Shown here one piece after another: positions 37,201-45,418 of a DNA stretch of 64,000 bases; the stretch's first letter is position 1, and each line of letters starts with the position of its first letter. The notes below the pieces were generated by a model. It had not been told where the DNA came from and did not search any database. It saw only the letters and a list, made by a program, of their open reading frames with translations. The stretch comes from Rhizobium sp. L43 (lineage in GTDB: Bacteria > Pseudomonadota > Alphaproteobacteria > Rhizobiales > Rhizobiaceae): the NCBI RefSeq assembly GCF_002531725.1, contig NZ_NWSQ01000009.1:124001-188000 (forward strand). The letters are read 5' to 3'. Position numbers and translations under genes: made by a program.

Positions 37201-37560
37201 AGGCACGACCGCTTCCTCTGCCTCAACAGGGGCGACAGAAACCGGCTCGGGAACCTCCGCTCTCTCGGCAGCGGGAGAAACATCGAGCGCGGGCTCGATG
37301 TAATCTTCAGGAGCGACGTCATCAGAGATCGGCTCGGCGGGCCGATCGAGCTCTGCGAGCGGACGTGGCGAATCGTAACGGTCGAACTCGCGCCCAAGCT
37401 CGTCCTCGAGATCGAGGGCAGGCTCGCGCCGTGCTTCAGTCGTATTTGCTGCAACACGCGGCTCGAAGCCGACGATACGGGCCAGTTCGGCCAACGGATC
37501 ATCGTCGGCAAACAGATCGTCTTTTCCGCGCGTATCATACGCAAGTTGTTTATCAGCCAT
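34291..37560 (-). CDS. large SPOR-domain membrane protein, probable cell-division/peptidoglycan-binding
   Basis: A 1089-residue protein from MADKQLAYDTRGKDDL. The first 630 or so residues are acidic, Pro/Ala/Glu-rich and probably disordered and cytoplasmic. A single transmembrane helix (LLAGAVVLVVFAGVGYGVYSSVW) follows near residue 665, then a Pro/Ala/Thr-rich periplasmic linker and a C-terminal SPOR domain (about 1010-1089, YGIQIASLPSEDEANKSYANLSKKF ... CLISK), which binds denuded septal glycan. The layout resembles FtsN, but much longer. Located downstream of argS, as in other rhizobia. The exact division role is inferred from the domain. Confidence 0.88.
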   Translation of the reverse strand: MADKQLAYDTRGKDDLFADDDPLAELARIVGFEPRVAANTTEARREPALDLEDELGREFDRYDSPRPLAELDRPAEPISDDVAPEDYIEPALDVSPAAERAEVPEPVSVAPVEAEEAVVPAASNWDAPDDDRAAWSQQLAVEPAAAPVQSAFGGARDLIEELELSIGTAPVSSLPQPAKTPQWSAASIRLPLANFHAAKREETVVPPVSEAEAVAAAPVAETPSADVPAAEPQPVIEPVAPVVEQLAPVVAVEPSGEFETASSSLGFPAELDRHDEVIASEEPAEAEDFVEIEDELEDFGSDAGFDLIAAAVEGEIQADAALTEVVPEVPHTAGTFDLDDLLADVSRYPVPQRPNPAPVSPQAASIEAMPVAAAPVAAAFVEPQVIAPAPVAAVPVRPAAIEAAPTYAAEAARPVAPPLAEVIAPQPAATAPSRAPQPVAEADDPFAGHDFELDLAGIELELADLDFSEQIEAAPQPEPQPITPAPQQVAAVAPRAAPAFAPEPPVPAFQQSAVSARPAPAVVPEPQTPAPAPVFNWAAPVADTTEDLPFDPAMISDPEERPETVEDMHVPALPPVEQPAPVAKAQDLDFDLDAEIASFFEPAKPRENLAPVRDTAAAAAKPVKPTIADGLDDFERALEEDFRRSVREPVERRETSEVRIESASQAADFSRARSMRRLLAGAVVLVVFAGVGYGVYSSVWNGEGLGIVATGEPRVIVADKEPVKVVPENPGGKTVPNQDKAVYDRVAGSAEEPKQKALVSSDEAPVDVVQRTLTPESLPEDDENANAGDQVSPTAVGETEDPRLLPNQDDAGNAAASDADKTPSVSPRKVRTMIVKPDGTLVAREEPEPADQPTQSAQPTQSALAAPSAQPTPSALPPLTAQTTPSTPPVGGTAASFPASAEVASADARSAAPAETAPAQPPLANADAQAANPAPVEPPVRPVKTTAMTDTAPIPTARPVDQPVNVVGTVTEKGNVRPPAQQPKAAQQATTEVAAAAPAAAKPQPAASAGGYGIQIASLPSEDEANKSYANLSKKFAGVLGGRAHEIRRADIAGKGTFYRVRIPAGSKDEAAALCEQYRAAGGSCLISK

Positions 37561-37621
37561 GCCTATCCCACTCGCAAACGCCAACGCTCAAATGCCAGCG
37601 CAATGTGGGGAAATGGTGACG

Positions 37622-39379
37622 TTATCGCATTTCGTCCGGTGCGGCAGTGCCTGTAATGGCAAGTCCCGACTTCAAAACCGACGCGACGGCGTACACCAGC
37701 CCAAGTCTGGCAATACTTGATTCTCGGTTTTTATCATTAACAAATCGTAATTCCGGTTGATCTTTACCTTTGTTCCAGTGCGCGTGGAACGAACTGGCGA
37801 GGTCGTAGAGGTAAAAAGCGACGCGATGCGGCTCCTGCGACTGGGCCGCCGCCTCGACGATCCGCGGGAATTCGGCGAGCTTGGCGACAAGCTGCAATTC
37901 GGCCGGATCGCCAATGCCTGCAACGGTTTTCGCGAGTTCCTCGGGCGAAACTTCGAGCCCGGGAAAGGCCTCCCTCGCCTGCCGGAAGACCGACATGCAG
38001 CGGGCATGCGCATACTGCACGTAAAAAACCGGATTATCTTTCGATTGTTCCGTCACTTTGGCGAAATCGAAGTCGAGCGGCTCGGAATTCTTGCGGTAGA
38101 GCATCATGAAACGGACCGAATCACGGCCGACTTCCTCGACGACGTCCCGAAGCGTGACGAAGTCGCCCGAACGTTTCGACATCTTCACCGGCTCGCCGTT
38201 GCGATAGAGCTTGACGAGCTGGCAGAGCAGCACCGTCAGTTTCGCCTTACCATCCGCAACGCCGCGTGCAACCGCTTCCAGGCGCTTGACATAGCCGCCA
38301 TGGTCGGCGCCGAGCACATAGATCATCTCGTCGAAACCACGATCGAACTTGTTCTTGAAGTACGCGACGTCGGCGGCGAAATAGGTGTAGGAGCCGTCCG
38401 ACTTGATCAGCGGCCGGTCCATATCGTCGCCCACCTCGGTCGAGCGGAACAGCGTCTGTTCGCGATCCTCCCAGTCCTCGGCAAGCTGACCCTTCGGCGG
38501 CGGCAACGTGCCCTTGTAGACATAGCCCTTGAAGGTCAGGTCGTTGATCGCCGTGCGGATCGCGGCCGCGCCATTAGCATGCAGCGTGCGTTCGGAGAAG
38601 AAGACGTCGTGATGGACGTTCAGCGCCGCCAGATCTTCGCGGATCATCACCATCATCGCGTCGATGGTGCGATCCTTGACGATCGGCATCCACTGGTCTT
38701 CCGGCATGTTGTGCAGCCGCACGCCGTAATCGGCGGCAAGCGACTGGCCGACGGGCACGAGATAGTCACCCGGATAAAGACCGGAAGGGATCTCGCCGAT
38801 CTTTTCGCCGAGCGCTTCGCGATAGCGCAGAAAGACGGAGCGGGCGAGCACGTCGATCTGAGAGCCGGCATCGTTGATATAATATTCCTTCTCGACGCCG
38901 TAGCCGGCAAAGGCGAGCAGGTTGGCGAGCGCATCGCCGACGACGGCGCCGCGGCAATGGCCGACATGCATCGGGCCGGTCGGATTGGCCGAGACATATT
39001 CGACGTTGACCTTCCTGCCCTCACCCAACGTCGAGCGGCCATAATCGGTGCCGGCGCCGATCATCGAGGCGAGAAGACGCTGCCAATAACCGACGGCGAG
39101 GCGAATGTTGATGAAACCAGGACCCGCAACCGAAACATCGGCGACGTCGGCATCCTCCTTCAGCTTGGCGATGATGACGTCGGCCAGCGCGCGCGGGTTG
39201 GTTCCGAGCGGTTTTGCCAGCACCATTGCTGCATTGGTGGCGACATCGCCGTGGCTCGCGTCACGTGGCGGCTCGACGGCGATGCGGCCGAAATCGAGCT
39301 CGGATCGCCTTTCCCTGACCAGATCGATCTGTTCAAGGGCGGTTTTGATCCTGGCTTCGAAGTCGGTAAAAAGGTTCAT
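37622..39379 (-). CDS. argS: arginyl-tRNA synthetase
   Basis: Class I synthetase charging tRNA(Arg). The 585-residue protein has the N-terminal additional domain, the HIGH-type motif in [25 protein letters not shown] near residue 130, the KMSKS-type motif [13 protein letters not shown], and the C-terminal anticodon-binding helical domain ending near [10 protein letters not shown]. Length is typical. Follows dgt by 62 bases and precedes the SPOR-domain gene; a dgt-argS-SPOR order is common in Rhizobiales. Confidence 0.96.
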   Translation of the reverse strand: MNLFTDFEARIKTALEQIDLVRERRSELDFGRIAVEPPRDASHGDVATNAAMVLAKPLGTNPRALADVIIAKLKEDADVADVSVAGPGFINIRLAVGYWQRLLASMIGAGTDYGRSTLGEGRKVNVEYVSANPTGPMHVGHCRGAVVGDALANLLAFAGYGVEKEYYINDAGSQIDVLARSVFLRYREALGEKIGEIPSGLYPGDYLVPVGQSLAADYGVRLHNMPEDQWMPIVKDRTIDAMMVMIREDLAALNVHHDVFFSERTLHANGAAAIRTAINDLTFKGYVYKGTLPPPKGQLAEDWEDREQTLFRSTEVGDDMDRPLIKSDGSYTYFAADVAYFKNKFDRGFDEMIYVLGADHGGYVKRLEAVARGVADGKAKLTVLLCQLVKLYRNGEPVKMSKRSGDFVTLRDVVEEVGRDSVRFMMLYRKNSEPLDFDFAKVTEQSKDNPVFYVQYAHARCMSVFRQAREAFPGLEVSPEELAKTVAGIGDPAELQLVAKLAEFPRIVEAAAQSQEPHRVAFYLYDLASSFHAHWNKGKDQPELRFVNDKNRESSIARLGLVYAVASVLKSGLAITGTAAPDEMR

Positions 39380-39441
39380 CGCACTCTTCCATGCATAGGC
39401 TGTGCCAAAAGCAAATCGGCCCTTGGCTGGGCGACCGCTGC

Positions 39442-40659
39442 CTATCGCAAATCCGGAGTGTGGTCAAACAATCGCCTGTGGGCACTGATCGCGTAGGTGT
39501 CGGTCATACCGGCGAGATAATCGCCGACATGGCGGGCCTTCGGCGCATCGGAGAGGCCGGCAATGTGATCGACCCAGTAATGGCTCTGCATCTCCTTTGG
39601 ATTGGCCATGTAGGCGGCAAAGAGATCGGTGACGATCTGGGCCGCACCGGCGCGGATGCGCATGATATCTGGATTGCGATAGATGCGTTTGAAGAGCATC
39701 GCCTTGATCTGCCTGTCGGTTTCGGCCATCCCCTCGGAGAAGGTGGCGACAACCCGGTCGGCGCCGCGGATGTCGGCTGCGCTCTCGGGGCGCAGCAGGG
39801 AAAGGCGCTGCTGCGCCACGCCGATCACGTCTTCGACCATGCGGGTGATCTGCCGGCGCATGATTTCATGGGTGAAGCGGCTCGGCTCCAGATGCGGGTA
39901 TCGCGCCCTCACTTCGGCCATCAGCCCGGCAAGGAACGGGATTTCCTCCAGCATGTCGAACGTCAGGTAGCCGGAGCGCAGGCCGTCATCGATATCGTGG
40001 GTGTTATAGGCGATGTCGTCGGCGATCGCTGCGACCTGGGCCTCCAGGCTGGCATAGGTTGCAAGCTCGAGATCGTGCAGTTCGCAATAATCGAGGATCG
40101 GCTGCGGGACCGGGCCGCGTGTGCCCACATCATCAGCTGTCAGCAGCGGACCATTGTGCTTGACGAGACCTTCGAGGCTTTCCCATGTCAGGTTGATGCC
40201 GTCGAATTCGGCATAACGCCGCTCCAGCTTGGTCACGATGCGCAGCGATTGGGCATTGTGGTCGAAGCCGCCATAAGGCAGCAACACCTCGTGCAGCGCG
40301 TCCTCGCCGGTATGACCGAACGGGGTGTGGCCGAAATCGTGGACCAGCGCCACGCCCTCGGCCAGATCCTCGTCGAGCTTCAGGGCGCGGGCGAGCGCGC
40401 GGGCGATCTGCGCCACCTCGATCGTATGCGTCAGCCGGGTGCGGTAGTGATCGCCGTCCTGAGCGATGAAGACCTGGGTCTTGTGCTTCAGCCGGCGGAA
40501 GGCGGTGGTGTGGACGATGCGGTCGCGGTCGCGCTGAAAATCGGAGCGCGTCGGGCTTCCGTCCTCCGGATAGAGCCGCCCGCGGCTCGTCCAGGGGTCG
40601 GCCGCATAGACCGCTCTTTCACTGCTGCCGAAACCTAAAGCACGCGTATCGATCGTCAT
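39442..40659 (-). CDS. dgt: deoxyguanosinetriphosphate triphosphohydrolase-like HD protein
   Basis: Hydrolyses dNTPs (preferentially dGTP in E. coli) to nucleosides and tripolyphosphate. The 405-residue chain contains the HD metal site: [57 protein letters not shown] with the HD pair, and [17 protein letters not shown]. This is the shorter type usually called dGTPase-like. It diverges from erpA across a 222-base spacer. Confidence 0.93.
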   Translation of the reverse strand: MTIDTRALGFGSSERAVYAADPWTSRGRLYPEDGSPTRSDFQRDRDRIVHTTAFRRLKHKTQVFIAQDGDHYRTRLTHTIEVAQIARALARALKLDEDLAEGVALVHDFGHTPFGHTGEDALHEVLLPYGGFDHNAQSLRIVTKLERRYAEFDGINLTWESLEGLVKHNGPLLTADDVGTRGPVPQPILDYCELHDLELATYASLEAQVAAIADDIAYNTHDIDDGLRSGYLTFDMLEEIPFLAGLMAEVRARYPHLEPSRFTHEIMRRQITRMVEDVIGVAQQRLSLLRPESAADIRGADRVVATFSEGMAETDRQIKAMLFKRIYRNPDIMRIRAGAAQIVTDLFAAYMANPKEMQSHYWVDHIAGLSDAPKARHVGDYLAGMTDTYAISAHRRLFDHTPDLR

Positions 40660-40881
40660 TCTTCACCGTCATCCTGCATGTTGCCGCATCTGCCCATTGA
40701 CGCCGCTTTGCGCTCTTCATACCTATAGCCCGACCGTACGGCAAAGAGGCGCTTTCCTAACCGCTTCGGCGCATCATGGCCTTTTTTCGAAGATCATGAT
40801 AAGTTTGTTTGATATCAGGCATTTGAACATTTGAGTGCCAAAACCCATTCTCTCCGGATCTTGACCCCGGCAGGAGGAAAC

Positions 40882-41214
40882 ATGACGGATACGAGTGTAA
40901 CCCTTTCAGATGCCGCAGCAAAGCGCATCGCTGCGATCGTCGGCGCCGAAGCCGGCAAGAGCGCCCTGCGCGTTTCCGTCGAAGGCGGAGGCTGTTCGGG
41001 CTTTTCCTACAAGTTCGATCTTGCCGACGGCGCTGGTGACGACGACGTCGTCGTCGAAAAAAACAATGCCAAAGTGCTGATCGACAGCCTGTCGCTCATC
41101 TACATGGCGGGCTCGGAGATCGACTTCGTCGACAATCTGCTTGGCCAATCCTTCCAGATCAAGAACCCGAATGCGGTCGCAAGCTGCGGTTGCGGCACCA
41201 GCTTCTCGATCTGA
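40882..41214 (+). CDS. erpA: iron-sulfur cluster insertion protein ErpA (A-type carrier)
   Basis: Transfers Fe-S clusters to apoproteins. The start MTDTSVTLSDAAAKRI is chosen because AGGAGGAAAC directly precedes it; the longer open frame lacks support. The 110-residue protein has the three invariant cysteines of A-type carriers: GGGCSGFSYKF and the C-terminal SCGCGTSF. Divergent from dgt and 190 bases before xth on the same strand, a usual arrangement in Rhizobiaceae. Confidence 0.93.
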   Translation: MTDTSVTLSDAAAKRIAAIVGAEAGKSALRVSVEGGGCSGFSYKFDLADGAGDDDVVVEKNNAKVLIDSLSLIYMAGSEIDFVDNLLGQSFQIKNPNAVASCGCGTSFSI

Positions 41215-41404
41215 AGATCTGAACACACCACATTGTCCCCATCGAACCGGCCGAAGAATTGTTCTCGGCCGGTTTATCGTCTTGTCCTGTTGCAAAAGAC
41301 CGCGATAAAAGAAGCGCACCAAAAGCACGTGGCATCACCGCTGATTCATGCGACGCGCTTTAGCTCTTTGTTTTTATGCATGTCGTTATGAACGGGACAG
41401 AGCC

Positions 41405-42196
41405 ATGAAGATCGCGACCTGGAACATCAACGGCGTCAAGGCGCGCATCGACAATCTCACCCAATGGCTCAAGGATTCCGATCCGGATATCGTCTGCCTG
41501 CAGGAGATCAAGACGGTCGACGAAGGGTTTCCGCGGCTGGAGATCGAGGCGCTCGGCTATCACGTCGAGACGCACGGCCAGAAGGGCTTCAACGGCGTCG
41601 CGATCCTCTCCAAGAGTTCACCCTCCGAAGTGAACCGCGGCCTGCCCGGCGATCCGCTGGACGAACAGTCGCGCTTTCTCGAAGCGGTGTTCACGCTGCC
41701 CGACACGCGCATTCTGCGCGTCTGCTGCCTCTACCTGCCGAACGGCAATCCCGTCGACACGGAGAAGTATCCCTACAAGCTCGCCTGGATGGAGCGCCTG
41801 CGGGCGTTTGCCGCTGAGCGACTGACCTATGAAGAGATGCTGGTGCTTGCCGGCGATTACAATGTCATTCCGGAACCGCACGATTGCTTCGACCCCAAGG
41901 TCTGGGAAAACGACGCGCTGTTTCTGCCGCAGACGCGCGAGGCGTTCCGCAAGCTCGAAAATCTCGGGCTGACGGATGCGGTGCGCGCAACGACGGATGC
42001 GACGCAGTTCTATTCCTTCTGGGATTATCAGGCCGGCGCCTGGCCGAAGAACAACGGCATCCGCATCGACCATCTGCTGCTGTCGCCGGAAGCCGCCGAT
42101 CGGATGACGTCGGCTGCGATCGAAAAACATGTGCGGGCCTGGGAAAAGCCGTCCGACCACGTGCCTGTTATCGCCTATTTCGATTTCGCCGCTTGA
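41405..42196 (+). CDS. xth: exodeoxyribonuclease III / AP endonuclease
   Basis: Base-excision repair nuclease with 3'-5' exonuclease and apurinic endonuclease activity. The 263-residue chain starts MKIATWNINGVKARIDNL (asparagine of the active site), then CLQEIKTVD (metal-binding Glu), GFNGVAIL, LVLAGDYNVIPEPHDCFDP and RIDHLLLSP, ending in WEKPSDHVPVIAYF. The full ExoIII motif set is present. The nineteen-codon upstream extension of the frame was not used. Confidence 0.95.
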   Translation: MKIATWNINGVKARIDNLTQWLKDSDPDIVCLQEIKTVDEGFPRLEIEALGYHVETHGQKGFNGVAILSKSSPSEVNRGLPGDPLDEQSRFLEAVFTLPDTRILRVCCLYLPNGNPVDTEKYPYKLAWMERLRAFAAERLTYEEMLVLAGDYNVIPEPHDCFDPKVWENDALFLPQTREAFRKLENLGLTDAVRATTDATQFYSFWDYQAGAWPKNNGIRIDHLLLSPEAADRMTSAAIEKHVRAWEKPSDHVPVIAYFDFAA

Positions 42197-42229
42197 GGCT
42201 CTCGCCTCAGGCCGTCTGAGGCTCTCACC

Positions 42230-43033
42230 TTAATCGTCGGAGCCGGTCGCGATGCTGTGCGAGAGGGATACTGCCGTGCGGCGGTCGGCCTCGTTGGCAA
42301 CCGAGAAGGCCTGTTCCTGCAGCGCTTCCATCCAGCTGCAATCCTTCGGCTTGCAGCGGTCGAGTGCTGCCGTCATCAGCGCCAGGCCGCGGGCCGTCTG
42401 GCCTTCGTCAAACAGAATATTACCGAAAACCGCCATGGCGCCGGGATGACCGCTCTTGCGGGCCTGGTTCAGCCATTTCTTCGCCTGCTGTGGGCTGGCA
42501 TTGCCGCCCTCGCCGGCCAGCATCATCTGCGCCAGCTGGAACTGCGCTTCGGGAACGCCAAAGGTGGAGGCCACCTGAAAATAAAGCTGGCGTGCCTGGC
42601 TGAGGTCGATCCGGACCGGACTGCCTGAAATGCCGTGCTTGTAATAATTGGCGAGCGAGAGCAGCGCATTGACGAAGAAGCCGGTATCTTCCGAGCCGGG
42701 TTCGACGCCCTGCTGGGCGATCTCGCTGTAGATCTTGAAGGCTTCGAAATCATCCTGCGTGACGCCGTCGCCATCGGCATACATATTGGCGAGCGCCCAG
42801 CGCGAGCCGGTGTGCCCCTTTTCGGCGGCGTATTTATAGGCTTCGACGGCCTCTTCCTTCTGTCCGTTCTTATAGGCCTTGAAGCCGAACTTGAAGAGGT
42901 CGAAAGGACCGGATTCCTTGCTAACGCCCGCCTTGATGTCGAAGGCGCGGGCCGGGCAGGTCATGGCCAACGCAACGACCATAGACATGCCCATCAGCAT
43001 GAATTTGAACAGTTTGAACTCGGACGTCACCAT
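42230..43033 (-). CDS. exoR: periplasmic Sel1-repeat regulator ExoR
   Basis: Periplasmic inhibitor of the ExoS-ChvI two-component system, which controls exopolysaccharide, motility and symbiosis. The 267-residue protein has a signal peptide cleaving near residue 30 (CPARA/FDIKAG) and Sel1-type tetratricopeptide repeats: YKNGQKEEAVEAYKYAAEKGHTGSRWALANMYADGDG, GISGSPVRIDLSQARQLYFQVASTFGVPEAQFQLAQMML and NASPQQAKKWLNQARKSGHPGAMAVFG. Sequence and length agree closely with Sinorhizobium ExoR as I recall it. It is monocistronic with an unusually long upstream spacer. Confidence 0.93.
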   Translation of the reverse strand: MVTSEFKLFKFMLMGMSMVVALAMTCPARAFDIKAGVSKESGPFDLFKFGFKAYKNGQKEEAVEAYKYAAEKGHTGSRWALANMYADGDGVTQDDFEAFKIYSEIAQQGVEPGSEDTGFFVNALLSLANYYKHGISGSPVRIDLSQARQLYFQVASTFGVPEAQFQLAQMMLAGEGGNASPQQAKKWLNQARKSGHPGAMAVFGNILFDEGQTARGLALMTAALDRCKPKDCSWMEALQEQAFSVANEADRRTAVSLSHSIATGSDD

Positions 43034-43708
43034 TTCAACCGATTTCTTTCGCTCATCACAGGCAGGAGGCAGCGGCGCTGGCGCCGTGCATTCCGCGGAT
43101 GTATTCCTTCGAGGCGAGCGATCCCGCGGCGAGCTCCATGGCTCCTTTGCCCGCGTCGCATCCAGCCCAATGGCCTTTTCTCAAAGGCCGAATTTTCAGC
43201 GCATCGTTCAGAACCACCCGGCTCCCGGCATGGACCGACTGCAATCTCCGTGGCACTCTTTCGGCAGGTGCGGCATCCACCTTCCCGCCTTTATCGCATT
43301 CGTAAACAGCAAATGTGACGAAACCGGTATCGACAGCTCCGGCAACGCCGGGCTGCTCATCCGAGCGGGGCGAAAACCGCAACAATGAACGGCTCGACGG
43401 CGTCGCCGCGGGGCCGGATTGGCGGCTGGAACAGCCTTGTGCGGAAAGCGAAACGACCGCAAACAAACGATTGTTGCCAATCGTATCGCGCGATCTGCTG
43501 TTACCGGAAAAAAATCGACCCATGCTACTAACTACACGCACCGTAAGCCTGCCATCTCCTCGCCTGCAAATAGCGGTGCTCCCTCTTTGTGGCGGGAAAT
43601 GGACAAATTCGCCCCACGGCCACCATACGCAAACCATCGTAAAAAAGTGTTGCTGAATCGTCACAAAACGGGACCGGGAAACGGCATGATTAACGAGCGC
43701 AAATAAAG
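43034..43708. other. long non-coding spacer upstream of exoR
   Basis: About 675 bases without a gene I can support. Open frames are Ser/Arg-rich and lack ribosome binding sites. The exoR promoter must lie here, but no clear -35/-10 pair is obvious close to the gene; the AT-richer part near 43470-43540 and 43630-43700 may contain a distant promoter, which would give a long leader, or a separate small RNA. Confidence 0.4.
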
Positions 43709-43733
43709 AAGAGCCCGGCAGTGCCGGGCTCTT
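43709..43733 (-). terminator. terminator of the FadL-type gene
   Basis: A 12-bp inverted repeat AAGAGCCCGGCA/TGCCGGGCTCTT (43709-43720, 43722-43733) 20 bases after the stop; on the minus strand the following bases are CTTTATTTG. Confidence 0.8.
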
Positions 43734-43753
43734 CAATTCTTCAAATCGTGGAA

Positions 43754-45019
43754 TTAGAACTTGACCTTTAGGCTTGTCGACAGTGCAGCGACCAGATCGT
43801 TGCCAAAGGAATAAGAGACATCATCTCCAAACGTGACGCCGTTCTGGGTCACAACGCCGGACGAACCGCTCGTCAACACGCCCACGGCACCGGCAAAGCG
43901 CCATTCGATATGTTCGGTCGGCGTGTAGGCGGCACCGAGGCCCACCGTCCAGCTGTCGGTCTGCGCGCCATAGCCCTGGCTGGTGCCGCGGTCCCATGTC
44001 AGGCTGACGGCGCCTGCCCACTGATCGTTGAACTTGTGGCCGACACCACCGCTGATCGTCCAGCCGTCACGATAAAGAAGGTCGAGCGAGGTCAGCTCCG
44101 TCGCACCGCCGGAAGTACAGGCAGCGAGGCCTTTCGTCGACTTCGGGCAGAAAGGCACAGATTGGAGGACACTCCAGTTCGTCCACTTGACCGATCCGAA
44201 GGCGAGCCAATCCGGAGCGATACCGCTTTGCAACTTCAGCTCCAGCGAATCCGGCGCTTCGGCAGAGCCGAAGACGTCCGTGATTTGACCTCCAAATGTC
44301 GGCACAACTGGAACCTGACGGAGATCAACGGTGCCGGTCAGGTTATCGTACTTGACGCGGCTGTTATAAACGAGGCTCGCGCGCATCGCATATTCCGGGA
44401 TCTCGTAAGCCAGACCGGCGCGCCAGCCCCAGCCGCTATCTTCGAGATCGAGGCGGCCGATGCCGTTGCCGGTGCCGAGCAGAAGCGGAAGCGTGGAAAC
44501 TAACCGCTCCTTGAAGCCCTCGACTTCCTGATAGAAGGCGCCGCCAATGAAGCGAAGCTGTCCCGGGCCGACGTCGAAGCGATAGGAGCAGGTGCCGCCA
44601 TAGTTGCGGGTTTTGATCTCCGTTTCGATATTGTTGTTGGCGCCCGCCCAGTTCAAACCGGGATTGGAATGCCCGCCAAAGGGCTCGGAATAGTCGATGA
44701 GGCAGTCGATCGTATCGGCGAAGCCGGCTTTGAAGCCGATATAGGGAATGGTGTAATTCGCCGTCTCGTCGGCGCTGTCCGGACGGGTGTTCAGATTGCC
44801 ACCCCCGGTGAAGACGGAGGTATTCGTGTCACGGACGTCCTTCAGCCTGCGCTGCGGTGTGACGTAGGTCACGCCTGACTGAAACGAGAAAGGCGACGTA
44901 TCGAACAGCTGATCGATATTGTATCCGCCGCGCTCCAGACCGCCGGCGAAGGACGGCGATGCAAGCGACGAAAAAAGAACGAGCGACGTTACGCCCTTGG
45001 AAAACCTACGCGATGCCAT
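43754..45019 (-). CDS. OmpP1/FadL family outer membrane transport protein
   Basis: A 421-residue outer membrane beta-barrel for hydrophobic compounds such as long-chain fatty acids. Start MASRRFSKGVTSLVLFSSLASPSFAGGLERGG: a signal peptide cleaved after residue 25 or so, and the family's N-terminal hatch region GGLERGGYNIDQLFDTSPFSFQSGVTYVTPQRRL. The rest alternates polar/hydrophobic as in barrels and ends in LVAALSTSLKVKF, with the typical C-terminal Phe. Two Cys in PFCPKSTKGLAAC may form a loop disulfide. Monocistronic, with palindromes in its upstream region. Confidence 0.88.
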   Translation of the reverse strand: MASRRFSKGVTSLVLFSSLASPSFAGGLERGGYNIDQLFDTSPFSFQSGVTYVTPQRRLKDVRDTNTSVFTGGGNLNTRPDSADETANYTIPYIGFKAGFADTIDCLIDYSEPFGGHSNPGLNWAGANNNIETEIKTRNYGGTCSYRFDVGPGQLRFIGGAFYQEVEGFKERLVSTLPLLLGTGNGIGRLDLEDSGWGWRAGLAYEIPEYAMRASLVYNSRVKYDNLTGTVDLRQVPVVPTFGGQITDVFGSAEAPDSLELKLQSGIAPDWLAFGSVKWTNWSVLQSVPFCPKSTKGLAACTSGGATELTSLDLLYRDGWTISGGVGHKFNDQWAGAVSLTWDRGTSQGYGAQTDSWTVGLGAAYTPTEHIEWRFAGAVGVLTSGSSGVVTQNGVTFGDDVSYSFGNDLVAALSTSLKVKF

Positions 45020-45059
45020 TGTGTCTCCCCCACTCCAGCAATTGATGTCACGCCACTCT

Positions 45060-45073
45060 AGTAAGTGTTTACT
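45060..45073. promoter_or_regulatory. inverted repeat upstream of the FadL-type gene
   Basis: AGTAA-GTGT-TTACT (5-bp arms, 4-base spacer) lies about 40 bases before the start codon. Likely operator for an unknown repressor, in line with fatty-acid-responsive control of such genes elsewhere; inference. Confidence 0.4.
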
Positions 45074-45138
45074 CGACATGGCAACGCGCCCCACGGCAGC
45101 GCTCCCAGGCATTGCAGCGGCTAACTTACGTAAAGAAA

Positions 45139-45154
45139 TTGACGGACACGTCAA
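45139..45154. promoter_or_regulatory. second inverted repeat upstream of the FadL-type gene
   Basis: TTGACG-GACA-CGTCAA, 6-bp perfect arms, about 120 bases before the start. It contains TTGACG on both strands, so it may combine a -35 box with an operator. No regulator can be named. Confidence 0.4.
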
Positions 45155-45358
45155 AAAATCTGGTTAATAAAATTTTATTCCAGAGTTTTCGATTTTCAGA
45201 TGGGCTTTTGGGTTTTCGTTCCAAACATTGCGGAAGCTGTATTAATCCGACAACAGTGCCAGTTTTCGCCGACTGGATGGCTGTATAGCCACAATCCACA
45301 GGCTCAGCGCCTGAAACCGGCCGCTTTCAGGACCGAATCATGCGCGCCCAAACGACAA

Positions 45359-45388
45359 AAAGACGCGCCAGCAGTGGGGCGCGTCTTT
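45359..45388 (-). terminator. Rho-independent terminator of valS
   Basis: An 11-bp stem AAAGACGCGCC/GGCGCGTCTTT (45359-45369, 45378-45388) 30 bases after the valS stop, followed on the minus strand by TTTTGTC. Confidence 0.85.
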
Positions 45389-45418
45389 GAAATAACTTAC
45401 CAAAATGGACGATGAAAC

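Noticed and set aside
35566..37656. 696-residue open frame on the plus strand
   Set aside because: Antisense to the low-complexity SPOR-domain gene; composition is Arg/Gly-rich and shows no domain.
43056..43736. 226-residue minus-strand open frame upstream of exoR
   Set aside because: Ser/Arg-rich, no ribosome site, no family pattern, and it includes the terminator of the neighbouring gene.
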